Of a DNA stretch of 64,000 bases, positions 11,860 to 24,700 are shown piece by piece (position 1 is the first letter of the stretch; every line of letters starts with the position of its first letter). The notes under the pieces were generated by a model. It ran no database searches and had not been told where the DNA came from. It saw only the letters and a list, made by a program, of their open reading frames with translations. Origin of the DNA: Epiperipatus broadwayi. Its lineage: Eukaryota > Onychophora > Udeonychophora > Euonychophora > Peripatidae. The translations under genes were made by a program, and so were the position numbers. Location: NCBI GenBank assembly GCA_028023455.1, contig JAQFVV010012422.1:8656337-8720336 (forward strand). Direction: 5' to 3'.

Positions 11860-13389
11860 CTGTAACAAGGATCATAATATGATATAGTTATTTTAACATC
11901 TATTATCTCAATAGTCAGATTTTTAAATTTAATATTTAAAACAGTTAGTTTAGTCTATCTGTCAGTCCATCTGTCTATCTTTAAAAGTCTCTTTTTTTGT
12001 CCTAATTATTAAAAAAAAATCATGTATTTAAAATATTAATTAGAATTTAAATTTTTATCAATGTTTATATTTCCCAAATGATAGTACAAAATGAAAGAAA
12101 AAAATCATAAGCAAATTAAATGTATATGTAAAAATTATTTATCATAATATACAATAAGTAAAACAGGCTAAGAGATAATTCTTATCCCAAAAAAATAATT
12201 TGTCTTGTGTGTTTTAGAGCAATGATAAACTCCAGATTGAAGCGCAGCCTGTCTCTTCCAATGCTTGAAAATCACATGGTCTCCCTAGCAATAAACTATT
12301 CGATTATTATTACTTGTAGTGACTTTTAAACTTTCACAAAATTAATAACTGCTATCTTCACAAACAAATTAACTTAAGCAAATGGGCTTCTAATATGACA
12401 GACAGTTGTAAAATATCAAGCTTTTAATGAATTTATGGGATAGCCACTATGATAATACACCCACACACATACACACACAACCATTACCACTAGTGATAAA
12501 AGCTAAATTATATGACAATCATGTTTTTGTTTAATGATAAACACATCATCAGATGGAATCTAATCAACTCAAGTTACCCACAATCATGTTTTTGTTTAAT
12601 GATAAACACATCATCAGATGGAATCTAATCAACTCAAGTTACCCTGAGGGCTCCAGATATTAATAAACCAATATTAAATGTTAGGTTAGCAAAAAACTAC
12701 TTATCCGAAAGAAATTATAAATTTATTTAGGAAATCCCCAACTATCTTTAAAAATATCCAGGTTGAACCAGGCCTTGAACTGCAGATTTGGGGATATCCA
12801 GTTGATGGATTATCATAACAAGGCTCTTTATATATATCAAGGGCAAATCCCATGAAAACAAGTTAATTTGACTTATTACTATGACTATAATAGTTTTAAA
12901 AATGCAAAAATATAACCATTTGCAAACCTAAGATAAATTACTCTTATTTACTTGCATCACATATAATCTGCACAAAAATTTATTACTATACACTTTTTCT
13001 TTCAATTTTAATCAGGTTACTATTTTTATAAAAAAGTTGATCCCAATTTATGATTCAGAGATTAACTTATAAAATATTGTAAAAAACAAAACAAAATTAT
13101 TCAAAAATGATAAAAAAAACTTTCAGAATAACTTTTGGAAAGAAAACAAAAATCATTATTACCTTTGATTTTATTTGTAATATCAAATTTCCCATTCAAG
13201 CTGGGTTTTTTTTTTTTTACCTGTGCATAGTTAAGCAATGTAAAGATTTATTCTTTTTTATAAAAAAAAAGAAGCTATAAACCTTTTGTTTGTTAACTTA
13301 AATAATCAAATTTAAATAATGTTTTAAAAGTTGTAAACAATATTATTAAGCGCATCATTAATAATAACAAATGAATAAAATAATCTTAC
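11860..13389 (-). other. NCKAP1 intron, 1.5 kb
   Basis: Contains the exact 65-bp tandem duplication at 12515-12644 and a (CA)-rich patch near 12460-12480. No other supported feature. Confidence 0.7.
12515..12644. repeat. Exact tandem duplication, 2 x 65 bp
   Basis: 12515-12579 and 12580-12644 are identical as read (start ACAATCATGTTTTTG, end CAAGTTACCC). The perfect identity indicates a recent duplication or replication slippage, or an assembly artefact. Confidence 0.9.
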
Positions 13390-13449
13390 CATATCATCAG
13401 GTGGAATTTGAACAGATTCACCAGTTAAGCCTTTAGCAAAGCTCAATAT
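13390..13449 (-). CDS. NCKAP1: NCKAP1 extra 20-codon exon
   Basis: 60 bp, phase 0/0, good acceptor (ACATAG) and donor (GTAAGA). It encodes a 20-residue peptide beginning ILSFAKGLTGE and ending IPPDDM. It falls exactly between the TET and MPCEY exons, where the fly and human proteins I recall run straight on (DT followed by MPCEY or MSCEY). Because length and phase are symmetric, it can be included or skipped without changing frame, so it is a probable cassette exon. The alternative is a lineage-fixed insertion. Coding identity rests on clean splice sites, the open frame and exact placement, not on homology. Confidence 0.75.
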
Positions 13450-15580
13450 CTATGTAAAATAAAACTTGGATAAAAAGAACAGAAACTTATTCACGTAATT
13501 TATCTATAGATTTCTTTAAAATAAATTAATAGGTTGACCTTTTTTTTAACTTTTAGTAAATTCTATGAATTAAAGCTAAACTTTCTTAAAATATTATAAG
13601 TATTACAATGAAGTTTTGCTTAATGATGAAAGAAATTTCATTATTTTATGATGTGATCTTACAAATCCCAGCTCATTAAAAATTCAGGATTTAGATACTA
13701 GAACAAATTGTGTTATGGAAATGGCAAACAATGTTGGGAAATAAGCATTATTGTTTGCTTATAACATTTTATTGATTAGAAACCAAACTGTGCTATAGTC
13801 TGGAAAACTTAATAATTAATACTTAATAAATAAACCAAATGTAATACAAGACTTCTATTCACTTGAACTTTAAATGGTTTTCAGAACAACAATGTAAGTC
13901 ACATTACTCTATCTCCAAACCATTTATACAAAAATCAGTAGTAAATAATATATATTCTTTTGCTAATAGATCAAATTATTATCGCAGGTCACTAAATATA
14001 TAATGATTGGGTCAAGTCTAATACAGCTTAAAGTTGGGTGTGTTTGGATCAAAAACCTTACTCCTGATATCATAACAAAAATAAAAAATGGATGCTTAAT
14101 GGACTTTTGCAAAACAGTGGCTCCTAAAGTCAATAGCTAAAAATAACCTGATGATATCCAACTGATATTGATTGAAATATTCACATTTGAAAAAATAGAT
14201 CTGGACAGTAGCAATATTGCATATGTAAATAAAAATAAATAGTTAAAATAAACATATTTTTTAAAATATTCTAATTCACTTAATATTTCAAAAAACAAAG
14301 CACAGAACAGAGCATGTGATATCGCATAAATCTTTTAATGAAAAACGGGTTTACATAATAATTGGGCCAATTGAATGATGTTTTAAAAACAAAAATTATG
14401 CCATAATCCAATATTAAAATCTGAAGTATATCATTAAAGATGCACAACCATTCAAATATCACAATTTTAAAATCTTTCAAATGAAAACTTCAAAAAATTA
14501 AAATATCACAGTAAGAGGATTTGAAAAAAAGAGACATAATAATAATAAGACTAACAATCAATAAAATAGAAAAATCCAAAAAACTTGATAATAGAATGAA
14601 TCTTCATTAAAGATTTTTAAATAACATAAAATTCAGCAACGAATACAGGAAATTAAAAAAGATGTGAAATATTTATAAAAATAGTTTTAAAATAGTGATA
14701 ATAGCAAAAAGATTATAAATAATCAAAAAATTGTATCCAATCAATGGCATTTCCTATTGCTGTGAGGTATGAGATTGGCGCATCAAGGGCTTAATACTAT
14801 TTCAGATATGGATTTTTTTCCCTTCTATCTGCACTTTTACTCTCACTTTCCTTTCTTTTTTTATATATCTTTACTGCCTTCAATTATTTAGGTTAATATA
14901 TGGACTAGATGTTCTGAGCGTCTCATGCCAGCACTAACTTTGACAATAAGATATTCATGTAATCATAATTCCATCTTTTAATACATTTGCATCAATCTTT
15001 TCATTTTGTATGAAATATATCTGATTATGTTAAGTAAATTTGAGAAAATAGTGATGGAGAAAGATTTGGCAGACCAAAGAATTATTGGTTATAATTTTGT
15101 GCAAGATAGTGTAATCATTACCAAGTCACTTAGAATCTGGATATGGGATGAAGCTTTTTCTCAACAAATTATTTAATATCTTTTACTCCCTGCAAATGTA
15201 GAACTTATGAAAGGTGGTTTAATAAATAGCCTATTTGAAGACTAAATCATTATGACTGGCAGATTTCTCATTTAAACATTAATAAAGATGACAGTTGTGA
15301 TAATAATGATAAGAATTTTAATTTTTTTTTTAATATAGATATATGAAATACACAAACTTTTCATGGGCACCCTTCAAGATCATAACACAAGACAGTTCTC
15401 ATAGCTCAGATGTTGTCATGGCATAAGAATAAGATAGCTTCTATTAATAAAACTAATCTTCCAGATATGAAAATATAATTGAACAGTTTTATACAAAGTT
15501 ATATATATATATAATAATAAATAAAATAAAATCATACGTCACATGACTTAACTTGATAAGCTTGTGTTTTATAAAATCAA

Positions 15581-16163
15581 ATAATGAGCATGCTAATAGC
15601 TCTAACCAAACTTTATCGATAAATGCTGCAAGAGAAAGCATTTAAAAATCTTTATCTAGAAACACCCCTAAACTGGTTTCAAACTATTGGCTAGTCATAA
15701 TGAGGCACTAGGATATTTCAGACACTAGATCAAAAATATTGACTCAAAGCCAGTACTTATCTGCTACTTAACTATTAAGTAGAAAATCTGAAATTTTCAG
15801 ACATCTATATGTCTTCAAATCCAGCTTAACTAACTTAAATGCTATATGGGTCTGAAAATTCTTCAGCCACACCATATATTAATAGCCTTAGCAATATAAC
15901 ATCACTTAAGATGAAGAGTTTTCAGATTCATATAGCTATTTAAGTTAGATAGACTTTCTACTTAATAATTAAGTATTAGATAAGTGCTGGCTTTGAGTTG
16001 GTATTGTAGATCTAATGTCTGAAATATCCTAACACATCACTGAGGATAGACAATATCTTGAAACCAATTTGGGGATGAGAATATTTCTAGATAGAGACTT
16101 TTAAATGCCTTCTCTTGCAGCATTTATCGATAAAGCTTGGTTAGAGTTATGCACATTCATTAT
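15581..16163. mobile_element. Long foldback element, about 580 bp
   Basis: The left half from 15581 (ATAATGAGCATG, TTTATCGATAAATGCTGCAA) is the reverse complement of the right half ending at 16163 (GCATTTATCGATAAAGCTTG, TGCACATTCATTAT), with scattered mismatches. Flanking ATAAAATAAAAT and ATTTTATTTTATTTTA extend the symmetry. Internal positions repeat ACTTAACTATTAAGTAGAAA and its complement. No coding frame. Confidence 0.75.
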
Positions 16164-18158
16164 TTTATTTTATTTTATATATATATTGGAAAGGCAAAAT
16201 GCAAATGAAAAAAGATTTACAGTATTAAGTTTTTTGTGAGACCTTATTTAGTATCTTCTATTCTAGGAATGAGTACTTCTTGTCTAATTTATTCATATTT
16301 ATGCTCCATATTAAATTCAGAAAATTCACAGAAGAAAAGCTTATATTTCTTATGAGATGGTGTAATTGTAGCATATTAAAAAAAAAATCAAATGTTTCTT
16401 CTTGCATTCATTATTTCACATTTCAATATAGTAAACTATGACTGATGGTTATTTAAAATAATGATAGAAGCTTCAAAGAATTTGAATAATCTGTTGTTAT
16501 TGAATTTTTTACGTGCAATGATAATCATGAACATTTATTTAGGCAAAAAAAAACTTGAATAAACCTAAACTAAAAACAATGGTATCCTATAGATTATGCT
16601 ATAAATAAGAATGATAACATAAAATAAGTTAACAATACAACTCTTACAATAACAAATTAGCAGGCAAATTATAGATTAGTAACCTCCAAAATTAAAAAAT
16701 ATGTCCTATTCCAAATTTAATATGTGACCTCTAGAAGCAGTAATTAATCACGGTAAATTTCAACAACTGTTAAACACTAAAACTGATAATTGAATATTCA
16801 AGTTTGTCCATATTAATGAGGCATGAAAGTCACAAGTCACATAAGAAATGAGTTGTGGATATGAGTAAGTATTTTCTTGAGTTCATTAAAAAGAAAAAAA
16901 AAATCCCTGCTGTCTTTCAGATATTGTCTATATTATCAGTAACTAGATTAAAAGGAAATATGGCATTCTTTTCTATGCTGAATAATAAAATGGAATTAAA
17001 ACTTTGAAAGCAATGTAACAATTTAAATGCAGAAGACTTTAGCTTAGTAAATGAATAGATTAAAAGTTCAAATAAAATAATTGTTGTCATTTTAGATCTC
17101 TTCTCTCATGAAGTTGATAATATATCAAAGAATAAATATATTAAAGAAGTTTAAATGTACTGTATATACAAATTGATAACAATAATTATTTGTAGTGCTT
17201 CAACCAATGTGAAGTACCTCATCTCATTCAAAGAAGCTTTAGTTGATTTGCACAATTGCAAATACCTAATGATTATATTTGTTGCTTTGCTATTCAATAT
17301 TATCATTTCAAAATAATTTAATTACAGTATATGTTAATTATTTTTACTACTTATGTTTTCATACAATTTTATATTTATTACCTTTTAAATTTTAATTAAA
17401 ACTTGTTAAATACAAACATTATTATTATCCTATTTTAAATCCATGAAGAGCATTCTTTTACACACAATGTTTTGAAGAGATAAGAGGAAATTTTATCATT
17501 TCTTGACATATGAATGATGTAAGAATTTACACAATTGCTTCCGATTGACCTGTGGAGATTTAGGTTAAAGATAAGATGGCATTTTTATAAAGTTGCTATC
17601 TTGTGTTGAGGTTTGACAGATCCCTCTATAGTCAAAAACAGACATCATTTGACTATTATAAACGTTCAAGGCACATATGACAAAGGCTAAAACCTGTCTC
17701 TAAAAGTATTTACAATTGCTTTTAATAATCTATCTACTCTATCAACTCAGATTCAAGTAGAGATATTTAACTTATGAAAATTTAAATACCTTTTTGTAAT
17801 CTTAGAAATGGGATGCTAGACAAGTTGTCAATTATGTTATTAATATTGTTAGATTCAAAACTACTGGATTAAATTATTCAAGATATTTAAATCCTTTACA
17901 ATTGTTTCACATTCATTTCTGAAGAATGTTTATTCAAAAATAGGCAAAATATATCAATTACAATAAAATATGCTACAAAAAGTAAATGACATTTTTGCAA
18001 ATCCAAAAGTTGTTATAATTAAAATTATCAATTAATTTTAAAAAGATACATAGTAGTGGAAGTATATCCTTTGGACATTACCACAAATATTCCATAAGTA
18101 GTAAATCATTTTACTTACACAATAAATTCCATGTATTTTTAATTTATTTTTATGTTAA

Positions 18159-18188
18159 GTTTTGGCTGTGAAACAGTCTTCATCAGAG
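18159..18188 (-). repeat. Hairpin module CTGATGAAGACTG...AAAAC
   Basis: On the minus strand this reads CTCTGATGAAGACTGTTTCA then CAGCCAAAAC, matching the module in the foldback elements at 599-896, 55249-55842 and 62896-63824. It appears solitary here. Confidence 0.45.
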
Positions 18189-19220
18189 CTATAAATCTAT
18201 TACATTTCATAATTTGTATTATGAGCAGTTTGTATTTGCATGGATGGTTGGTAATGTTCCAAGACAGAGGATGATGAGGTTTCCTGAAATAGTGATTTAT
18301 CACTTTTTTCCTGTAATATGGCAGCTATCTTCATATTTATTTATATTTACCACATGATTAAATTACACTTATATAACAATGGTATTAATGTTTATTAAAT
18401 TATATATTTAATGTAAAATAAAATCAGTAATAGTAATAACAAAGATCAATATTAGTATATTAAAAAATATTTTAAAAAAATATATTTCCGTTTCTCCCTA
18501 TTATTTTTTTTAATTTTATAAATTTTATTTGAAATAATAATTAATAGTTGTAAATTAAAATTGATATAAGTAATACTATAAAAGTCAGTCCAGTCAAGTC
18601 ATAATATACTGGTGTCTCAAAAAAGTAAAGGCACATTTATAAATAAAAAAAAATGCAGCTAAAATTAATCAGAAAAAAGTGTTGTGTCATTCCTTTTGAT
18701 TCTATCAAATAGCTACTTTCCTTATATTAATATTTTTTATAACATATGCATATATATTTTTGAGACATCCAATAGATTGTATACATATAAAAAGCTCTAT
18801 ATATACATGTGCATTAAAATTAAGGTTTTCATAAACAAGAGGTGTGATCAATATCTAGCTAATGAGTGAATCAGTTTCAACTAACAATACTTAATTAGAC
18901 AATGAAATTCAACTAACATCAATTACAAGCTACCACACATGGGAAAAATTGCAATGATATTCACACACATACTTATAAAAATACGTGCATATCTCAAATA
19001 AAAACAAGCATAAACAAGCAAATTTTAAATGTACATTTTTCAAAACTTTTCTAACTATGATATCATTCAAACATATTTTGGAACAAAAAAAAAATTCATA
19101 TCTACAAAAGCTTGGAATCCATACACACATTTTTCATATTATCGACATCCATAATCTTAATAATATAATACGTATACATTATTACCAACTAATTCACAAG
19201 GCACATTCCCAAAAAATCAT

Positions 19221-19390
19221 TTAAATGAAACTGCAAATAATGTCTTCCTTTCTTATATCAGAAACAATCTATTTGTCTTTTTTTATCTGACAAATAGATT
19301 AGCGTTGATGTAAAAAAGGCAGGCATTATTTGCAAGTTCATTTGATTGATTCTCTAGAAATCTAGCTTGTAAATTGCTGTAGTAACAAAT
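19221..19390. repeat. Foldback/hairpin element
   Basis: AATCATTTAAATGAAACTGC and CATTATTTGC...CATTTGATTGATT form the outer arms; CAATCTATTTGTC and GACAAATAGATTA form the inner stem. The internal TTTTATCTGACA is shared with the hairpins at 7.2-7.6 kb. Confidence 0.55.
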
Positions 19391-19626
19391 TTGGAGTTGG
19401 AGGTTCTGGGAGTAAGTCGATACTATGCGCATTATGTATTTTGATAAGCCATAATTTATTCATAAGCTTTTAGAAACATATTATTACATACATTAGTATT
19501 AAAACATATAGTCACTAGGCAATAAATATCAAAAAAATGTGCAGCAATGCTCTCTCTTCTCACAATTAGTTTACAAACAGTGCAAATAAAAAACTTGTTA
19601 AACCAGGTACTGATTTTTAATATTAC

Positions 19627-19764
19627 CGTTTCCGTCTGAGCAGGATTCAACATCTGAGCAGGAGCAGTGACAAGACTTAACATCTGAGCAGATCGCCATT
19701 GATCCGCAGATAAATTTCTTCGAGGAAAAACTTGTTGCAAAGACATAAGGGCTGTGGAGAGGAG
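19627..19764 (-). CDS. NCKAP1: NCKAP1 exon ([17 protein letters not shown]...)
   Basis: 138 bp, 46 codons, phase 0/0. Contains [20 protein letters not shown] and MLNPAQTET, very close to human [20 protein letters not shown] and MLNPAQSDT. An ATG-started reading frame extends past the donor into the intron. That extension is not coding: the GTAATA donor and the next exons restore the family sequence. Confidence 0.95.
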
Positions 19765-20719
19765 CTAAAATGATAATGATGAGTAATTATTATAATATTA
19801 TAAATTTATTTAAGCATTGAAGTGAATACAACAGTAATAGATTTTTCAGAAACAAATTACTTTACAGTGACTTTAAATAGAGTTTTCATTGATGAAGCAG
19901 ATACAGATACTATTTATAGTATAACAAGACTCCTAAAGAAATACAAAATATATTATTTTTACATAAGGAAAATATACCTTTAGATAGAGCATAATGGGGA
20001 ACTATAATCAGTTATGTTTTTGATATCTTTTTTTTTTAAAAAAAAAAAGAAGTCTGCTGCCTAAAAAGTTGTAAGACAGCACTGCTGCAAAAAGTCAAAT
20101 CAAACAAACTGTAATATACATGAACATATTTCTCAAAATTGTTACATTTTGATTTATAAGTCTCAAACTTATTCCATCCACAACTTTGACACAATCACTC
20201 TAAGATAAATACCTTAATGATTATCACTAATCATTTATTAAACCAGAGATTATCCCTAACCCAGATATAAATTTTAAACCTTAGTTAAAGATTATTACAT
20301 TTGTTATTAATTAAACATACACACACAGAGTAATTTAACATCATTTCTCTTTTTTCCATGTATAAATCTCTTACAGAAGGATAACCTCCGTGACATCACC
20401 CATTCTTGAAACATAACAATAAAGATACCACAAATGACCCACAAAATGCATTTTATACTAAACCAGCACTCATCAGTTGGCCTAGGTCACAATCTTTTAC
20501 ATATACTTTTATCATACTTATCAGTAGTAAACTGTTATTTCTCAAAAATGTAAAATATCAAAAGCTAAAACCTACTAAACTAGTCAATATAATAATCTAA
20601 ATACACTAATTCACAATCAAATAACTAGCCAAAAATTAAAAAAATTCACTATCAATGGTTTCCTTGTCAAGGCACGCTTCTCAAATGCAAAATAACACAA
20701 ACACAAAACAAATATAGAC

Positions 20720-21780
20720 TATGTCTTAATTCACTAATCCCAAGAGTAAAAATAACAAATTTAGTATGGAATATTATTTTCTTGAGGACACAAAGAACAC
20801 ACTTCAATTTATACAATTTAATATATTCATATATGAATATATGAAAAAATGTAAAGAAAGTAAAAGGAGAAAAATACGAATATACAATTTAATATACAGG
20901 TATAATATATATAGTCTAGATACATGAATCAAAATGAGATTCTAATTTATAATATTGAAATACAAGTATAATGTATATACTTAACCTAGATGTAATTAAA
21001 GATAATTTGAACCCAGACTATCAAGTTCCCTACAGTCATGCACTCTATCCAAAAACCAATATATACAAACACACACTTACTTATCTTTATCACATGTATG
21101 TGGTCATGGTATCAGTTATATTGGTTAGAGTGGATGACTGTAGGAAGCTTGAAAGTCTGGGTTCAAATCCTCTTTATAATTATTCTAATTTATATAACCC
21201 AATCGCAGTCCTTTCATTTATTAATATTTAAGGCAGTTCATTTACCTTTACCATCATTACCATCTTTTAAGCCTAGAGGTCTTTAAAATGTTTAAAATAA
21301 TAAGATTGGGGCGATCTGTTTTGACCCTAATCAGCTTATTGATCTTCAGGAGCTGAGATCCTGAAAATAAGATATCTCTAGCAGATTTTTTCCACTGTTT
21401 CACTTTGGCGACACCATTGCCTTGAAGTCACCAAAGAGTGAGTGTTGTTTTTTTCCACAGTTTATATACTTTCAGTCCTTTAGTTAGAGTAATTAAGCCC
21501 ATTGGGGAAAATCTGGATGGTGGGTGTATTATCAGTTCAATAGTGACTCTGTAAATTTAATTAATTTTTTAACTCATACTGATTAAATTTCCTCCATTAT
21601 CTGATTATTTATTTTTTCTTTCTGATAATAATTTTATAATACAGCAATTCAATAATTTTATAATACAGCAATTCAATTAATCTTGTTTCAGTTATTTATT
21701 ATTTATTTATTTATTTATTTCCTCTCTGTAAATCAATTTCATAACTTAGACACATAACTTATTAATATACATATATTAAA
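20720..21780 (-). repeat. 3' LTR of gypsy element, interrupted by a tRNA-related insert
   Basis: Homologous to 25665-26436 but longer because of the insert at 20952-21181 and a local duplication of TTTTATAATACAGCAATTCA near 21650. Confidence 0.8.
20952..21181. mobile_element. tRNA-related SINE-like insert with two inverted tRNA-like heads
   Basis: 230 bp present in one LTR and absent from the other. It is bounded by the 13-bp duplication ATTCTAATTTATA (20939-20951 and 21182-21194), which occurs once in the uninterrupted LTR. The right part (21117-21170) has an A-box-like TGGTTAGAGTGG and a B-box-like GGGTTCAAATCC. The left part (21006-21063) is its reverse complement with a few changes. The insert is thus a palindrome of two tRNA-derived heads about 55 bp apart. 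Confidence 0.75.
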
Positions 21781-21789
21781 ATAATCCTG

Positions 21790-24700
21790 CCCTTACTCCA
21801 GAAAACAGGTTAATATGTTTACACATAATCTCATAAATTTCTAGGCCCCTGTCTTTAATATTGGGGCCTGGGTGATCTATGTCCCTCTGGTTCCAGGGGT
21901 ACCTTGTTTTGCATTTCTGATATTGCTTCAGCTTCATTACTTTCTGAGTCAATTGCTTCTCTTGAATTTTTTTATCAGGCACTGCATCAACTATTTGTTT
22001 TCCACAGGTTTTAGTCGTTTCTTCTCTATCAGTTAGTAATACCACTGGAAAATGGATGTCTTCTATGACTCACTGACAGACATGGTTTATATGTCTTTGA
22101 TATTCTGTTCCATTCTGAATTTGAATTACTACTAATTTGCCAGTGATTATACCTTCAATCCATTTTTTTTTTGATCAGATCGCATACCCAAACTTTATCA
22201 CCTATTTCATATATGTTGTCTTCACTATCATACTGAAAGTGTTCGTCCATTTTTTTGAAAGTAACATTGCTAATTTTACATGCAGTTTCCTGTCCATCAG
22301 CAACTCTGTCGCAGATTTACCTGTAACTGTCAACAGCATAAAATGTCGATGTAGCATAGCATCTATATAAAGCTTCTTGCATATTATTAATCTTTCTCAA
22401 AGCCTTTTTAATTTGTTGAATGGTTTTTGATTCAGGATGGTAGAGGATCCACAGATATATTGGATTTCTTTATTTTTGAAGAAATCTTCCTTCTTGAGCA
22501 GTGAATCCAGCGCCATTATTGGAAACAATTATTTCTGGTAATTCGTATCATGAAAAACCTTCACTTAGATTTTGTATGGTTTCACTAGCACTTGTATTTT
22601 TCATGATGCAATACGCCACTCATTTAGAATATGCATCTACGGCCATTGATTGGATCTGTATGGTCCATGTGAAGTTTCTGCCATTGTTTACTTGCTTTAG
22701 GCTACAGTGTATACTCCTTAAGTTTCATACTTATTTTGGACTGACAAGCTGTGCATTTCCTAATGTGTTTCATAATGTCTAAAGTTATTTTTGGCCACCA
22801 GATGCAGCTGCTAAAGCTTTTGTGCACATAACTCCTGGATGACCTTCGTGCAATAGTCTTAAAACTTTTTTCTATCCTCCTGTTGGTATTACAACCCTAT
22901 CACCCATTAACACACAACCCTTACTGATTGATAACTTGTCACAATTTGTCCAAAAAGCAGGCACAAGGCATTGCGGTTTCTTAAATGACCAGCCATTTCT
23001 AATCCAGCCTATAGCTGGTACCCTTTATCGGCCCTTGTCCATTTTGCTATTGTATTGCTGTTTAAAATGTCTGATTGTAGGATATCTGTATAATTAATTT
23101 CTATCGCCTTACTCTGTGGTTTATCTTGATTTCTAGACAAAGCATTGGCATATGGAATCTCTTTCCCTTCCTTACATGACAGCTGTTAATCTTGTATGAT
23201 GCCAATATATTACTCCTTATAACACATATTGAAACTCAAAAATTCAGGCACTATCTTATCGTTCGCTAATATTCCCAATAACGGCTTGTGATCGATTACT
23301 ATGCGATAAGATCTAATGAATATATATTGGTGAAATTTCTTTAAAATGAACATAATAGCCAAGGCCTCTTTGTCAATCTGGCTATAGTTTCTCTCAGCTT
23401 TAGAAAGGGTCCTTGATGCATAGGCTATGGGTCATTCATAATTGTAACATAGATGACATAAAACTGCCCCCACACTCCATTCTGAAGCCTGTCTGTTAAG
23501 CACACTTTGAGATTATTATCAAAATGAACCAGTAATTTGTCTGAGGACAGCAGGGCTTTAGTTCGTATAAAAGCTTCCTCATGTATTTTTAACCACTGCC
23601 ACTTTTGATTTTTCATTAATAATTCATAAAGAAGATTTGCTACTTTAGCCTTATTGTGTAGAAAAGGTTTGAAATAGCTTATCAAACCCAAAAATGCCTA
23701 TTTTTTTTTTTTAACATTTCTTGATTTAGCTGCATTTTTCATGGCTTTTACTGTCTAGGGCGATCATTGCTTATCCATGTCTGAAATTATACGCCCTAGG
23801 AATATTAATTCCGTCATATTTCCACGTGTTTTTCTGAGCATTTAATTTGACTCCAAATCTCTGCAATTTCTTGCATATCTTAAACAATCTTTGACAAAAT
23901 ATCTTTTCCAAGCATGCTGTTATTAGTATGTTGTCAAAGAAAAGTATTCCCTATAACAAAGCATTAATTTTTGCTTGAAATATATTCAGCACCGTTGAAA
24001 TATCAATGGTAGCCAATTGCATTTATATAATCCCATAGGGATTGTTAGCATTAATATTATCACTGATTTATCTGACACTGATATTGGGTGAAAAGCACAT
24101 TCTGCAGACTAGCCAATACCTCTTTCACATTAGACATGTCTCCTTATTTAAATACTTATTTACTGTTACCCTATAATGCCACACATTCGTATTTGTCCAT
24201 TGGGATTTGTGATTATGACTATAGGCATGGCCCAATCTGATATTTCTATTGGCATCAATATGCCCTTATTGATCAATCTTTGAATTTTCTCCCTGACTTT
24301 TGTTTTCTGCGCAAATGGGATTTTTCGCAGTTTACATCCAACTGAATATGCATTTTTAACTAACTTGATCTCTACTGAGCTCGTTTATATTATACCCAAT
24401 TCTTCGCTACATAAATCTTAGATATTTATTTTGAATGTCATGTTCAAGGGAAATTTCCTATAGTGTGGAACCATTCTCTATTGTAGGGCTAATTTTCCCT
24501 TTTACTATATGTAGCGGTAATTTAATTATTTTCTCACTGTATCTAATTGGCGCTTTTACTCACCCCAGCAATTTTCAGTGCATTTCCGTTCCTATATTAA
24601 GGCTTAATGTCTCTTTTTCCTATTTTAATGCTAGCATCAGCAACTGATAATGGACTCCAATCTATCTCAGACTTTACAGATATCCATTAGCCACTATCTA

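Larger units (their letters stand above)
13450..19626 (-). other. NCKAP1 intron, 6.2 kb
   Basis: Contains the long foldback at 15581-16163, an isolated hairpin module at 18159-18188 (minus) and the foldback at 19221-19390. The small open frames here are short, A+T-biased and unsupported. Confidence 0.7.

Noticed and set aside
12750-12830. SINE with TTGAACCAGGCCTTGAACTG
   Set aside because: Box-like motifs are weak and there is no second copy or target duplication in the window.
14148-14190. CTGATGA...GAAA as a hammerhead ribozyme
   Set aside because: The stem does not sit directly between the two core boxes and no matching third strand was seen; in A+T-rich DNA this is likely chance.
18604-18640. 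GGTGTCTCAAAAAAGTAAAG as a Tc1/mariner end
   Set aside because: I found no matching inverted partner with a TA target site nearby; a single end is not enough.
19456-19746. 96-codon ATG-started frame taken as an independent protein
   Set aside because: It is the 19627-19764 NCKAP1 exon read through its donor into the intron.
21117-21170. A tRNA gene
   Set aside because: Box A and box B-like motifs are present but I could not form acceptor and anticodon stems, and the inverted partner and target duplication indicate a SINE-type insert.
22137-22782. Plus-strand frames of 77 and 93 codons
   Set aside because: Shadows of the minus-strand gypsy integrase remnant.
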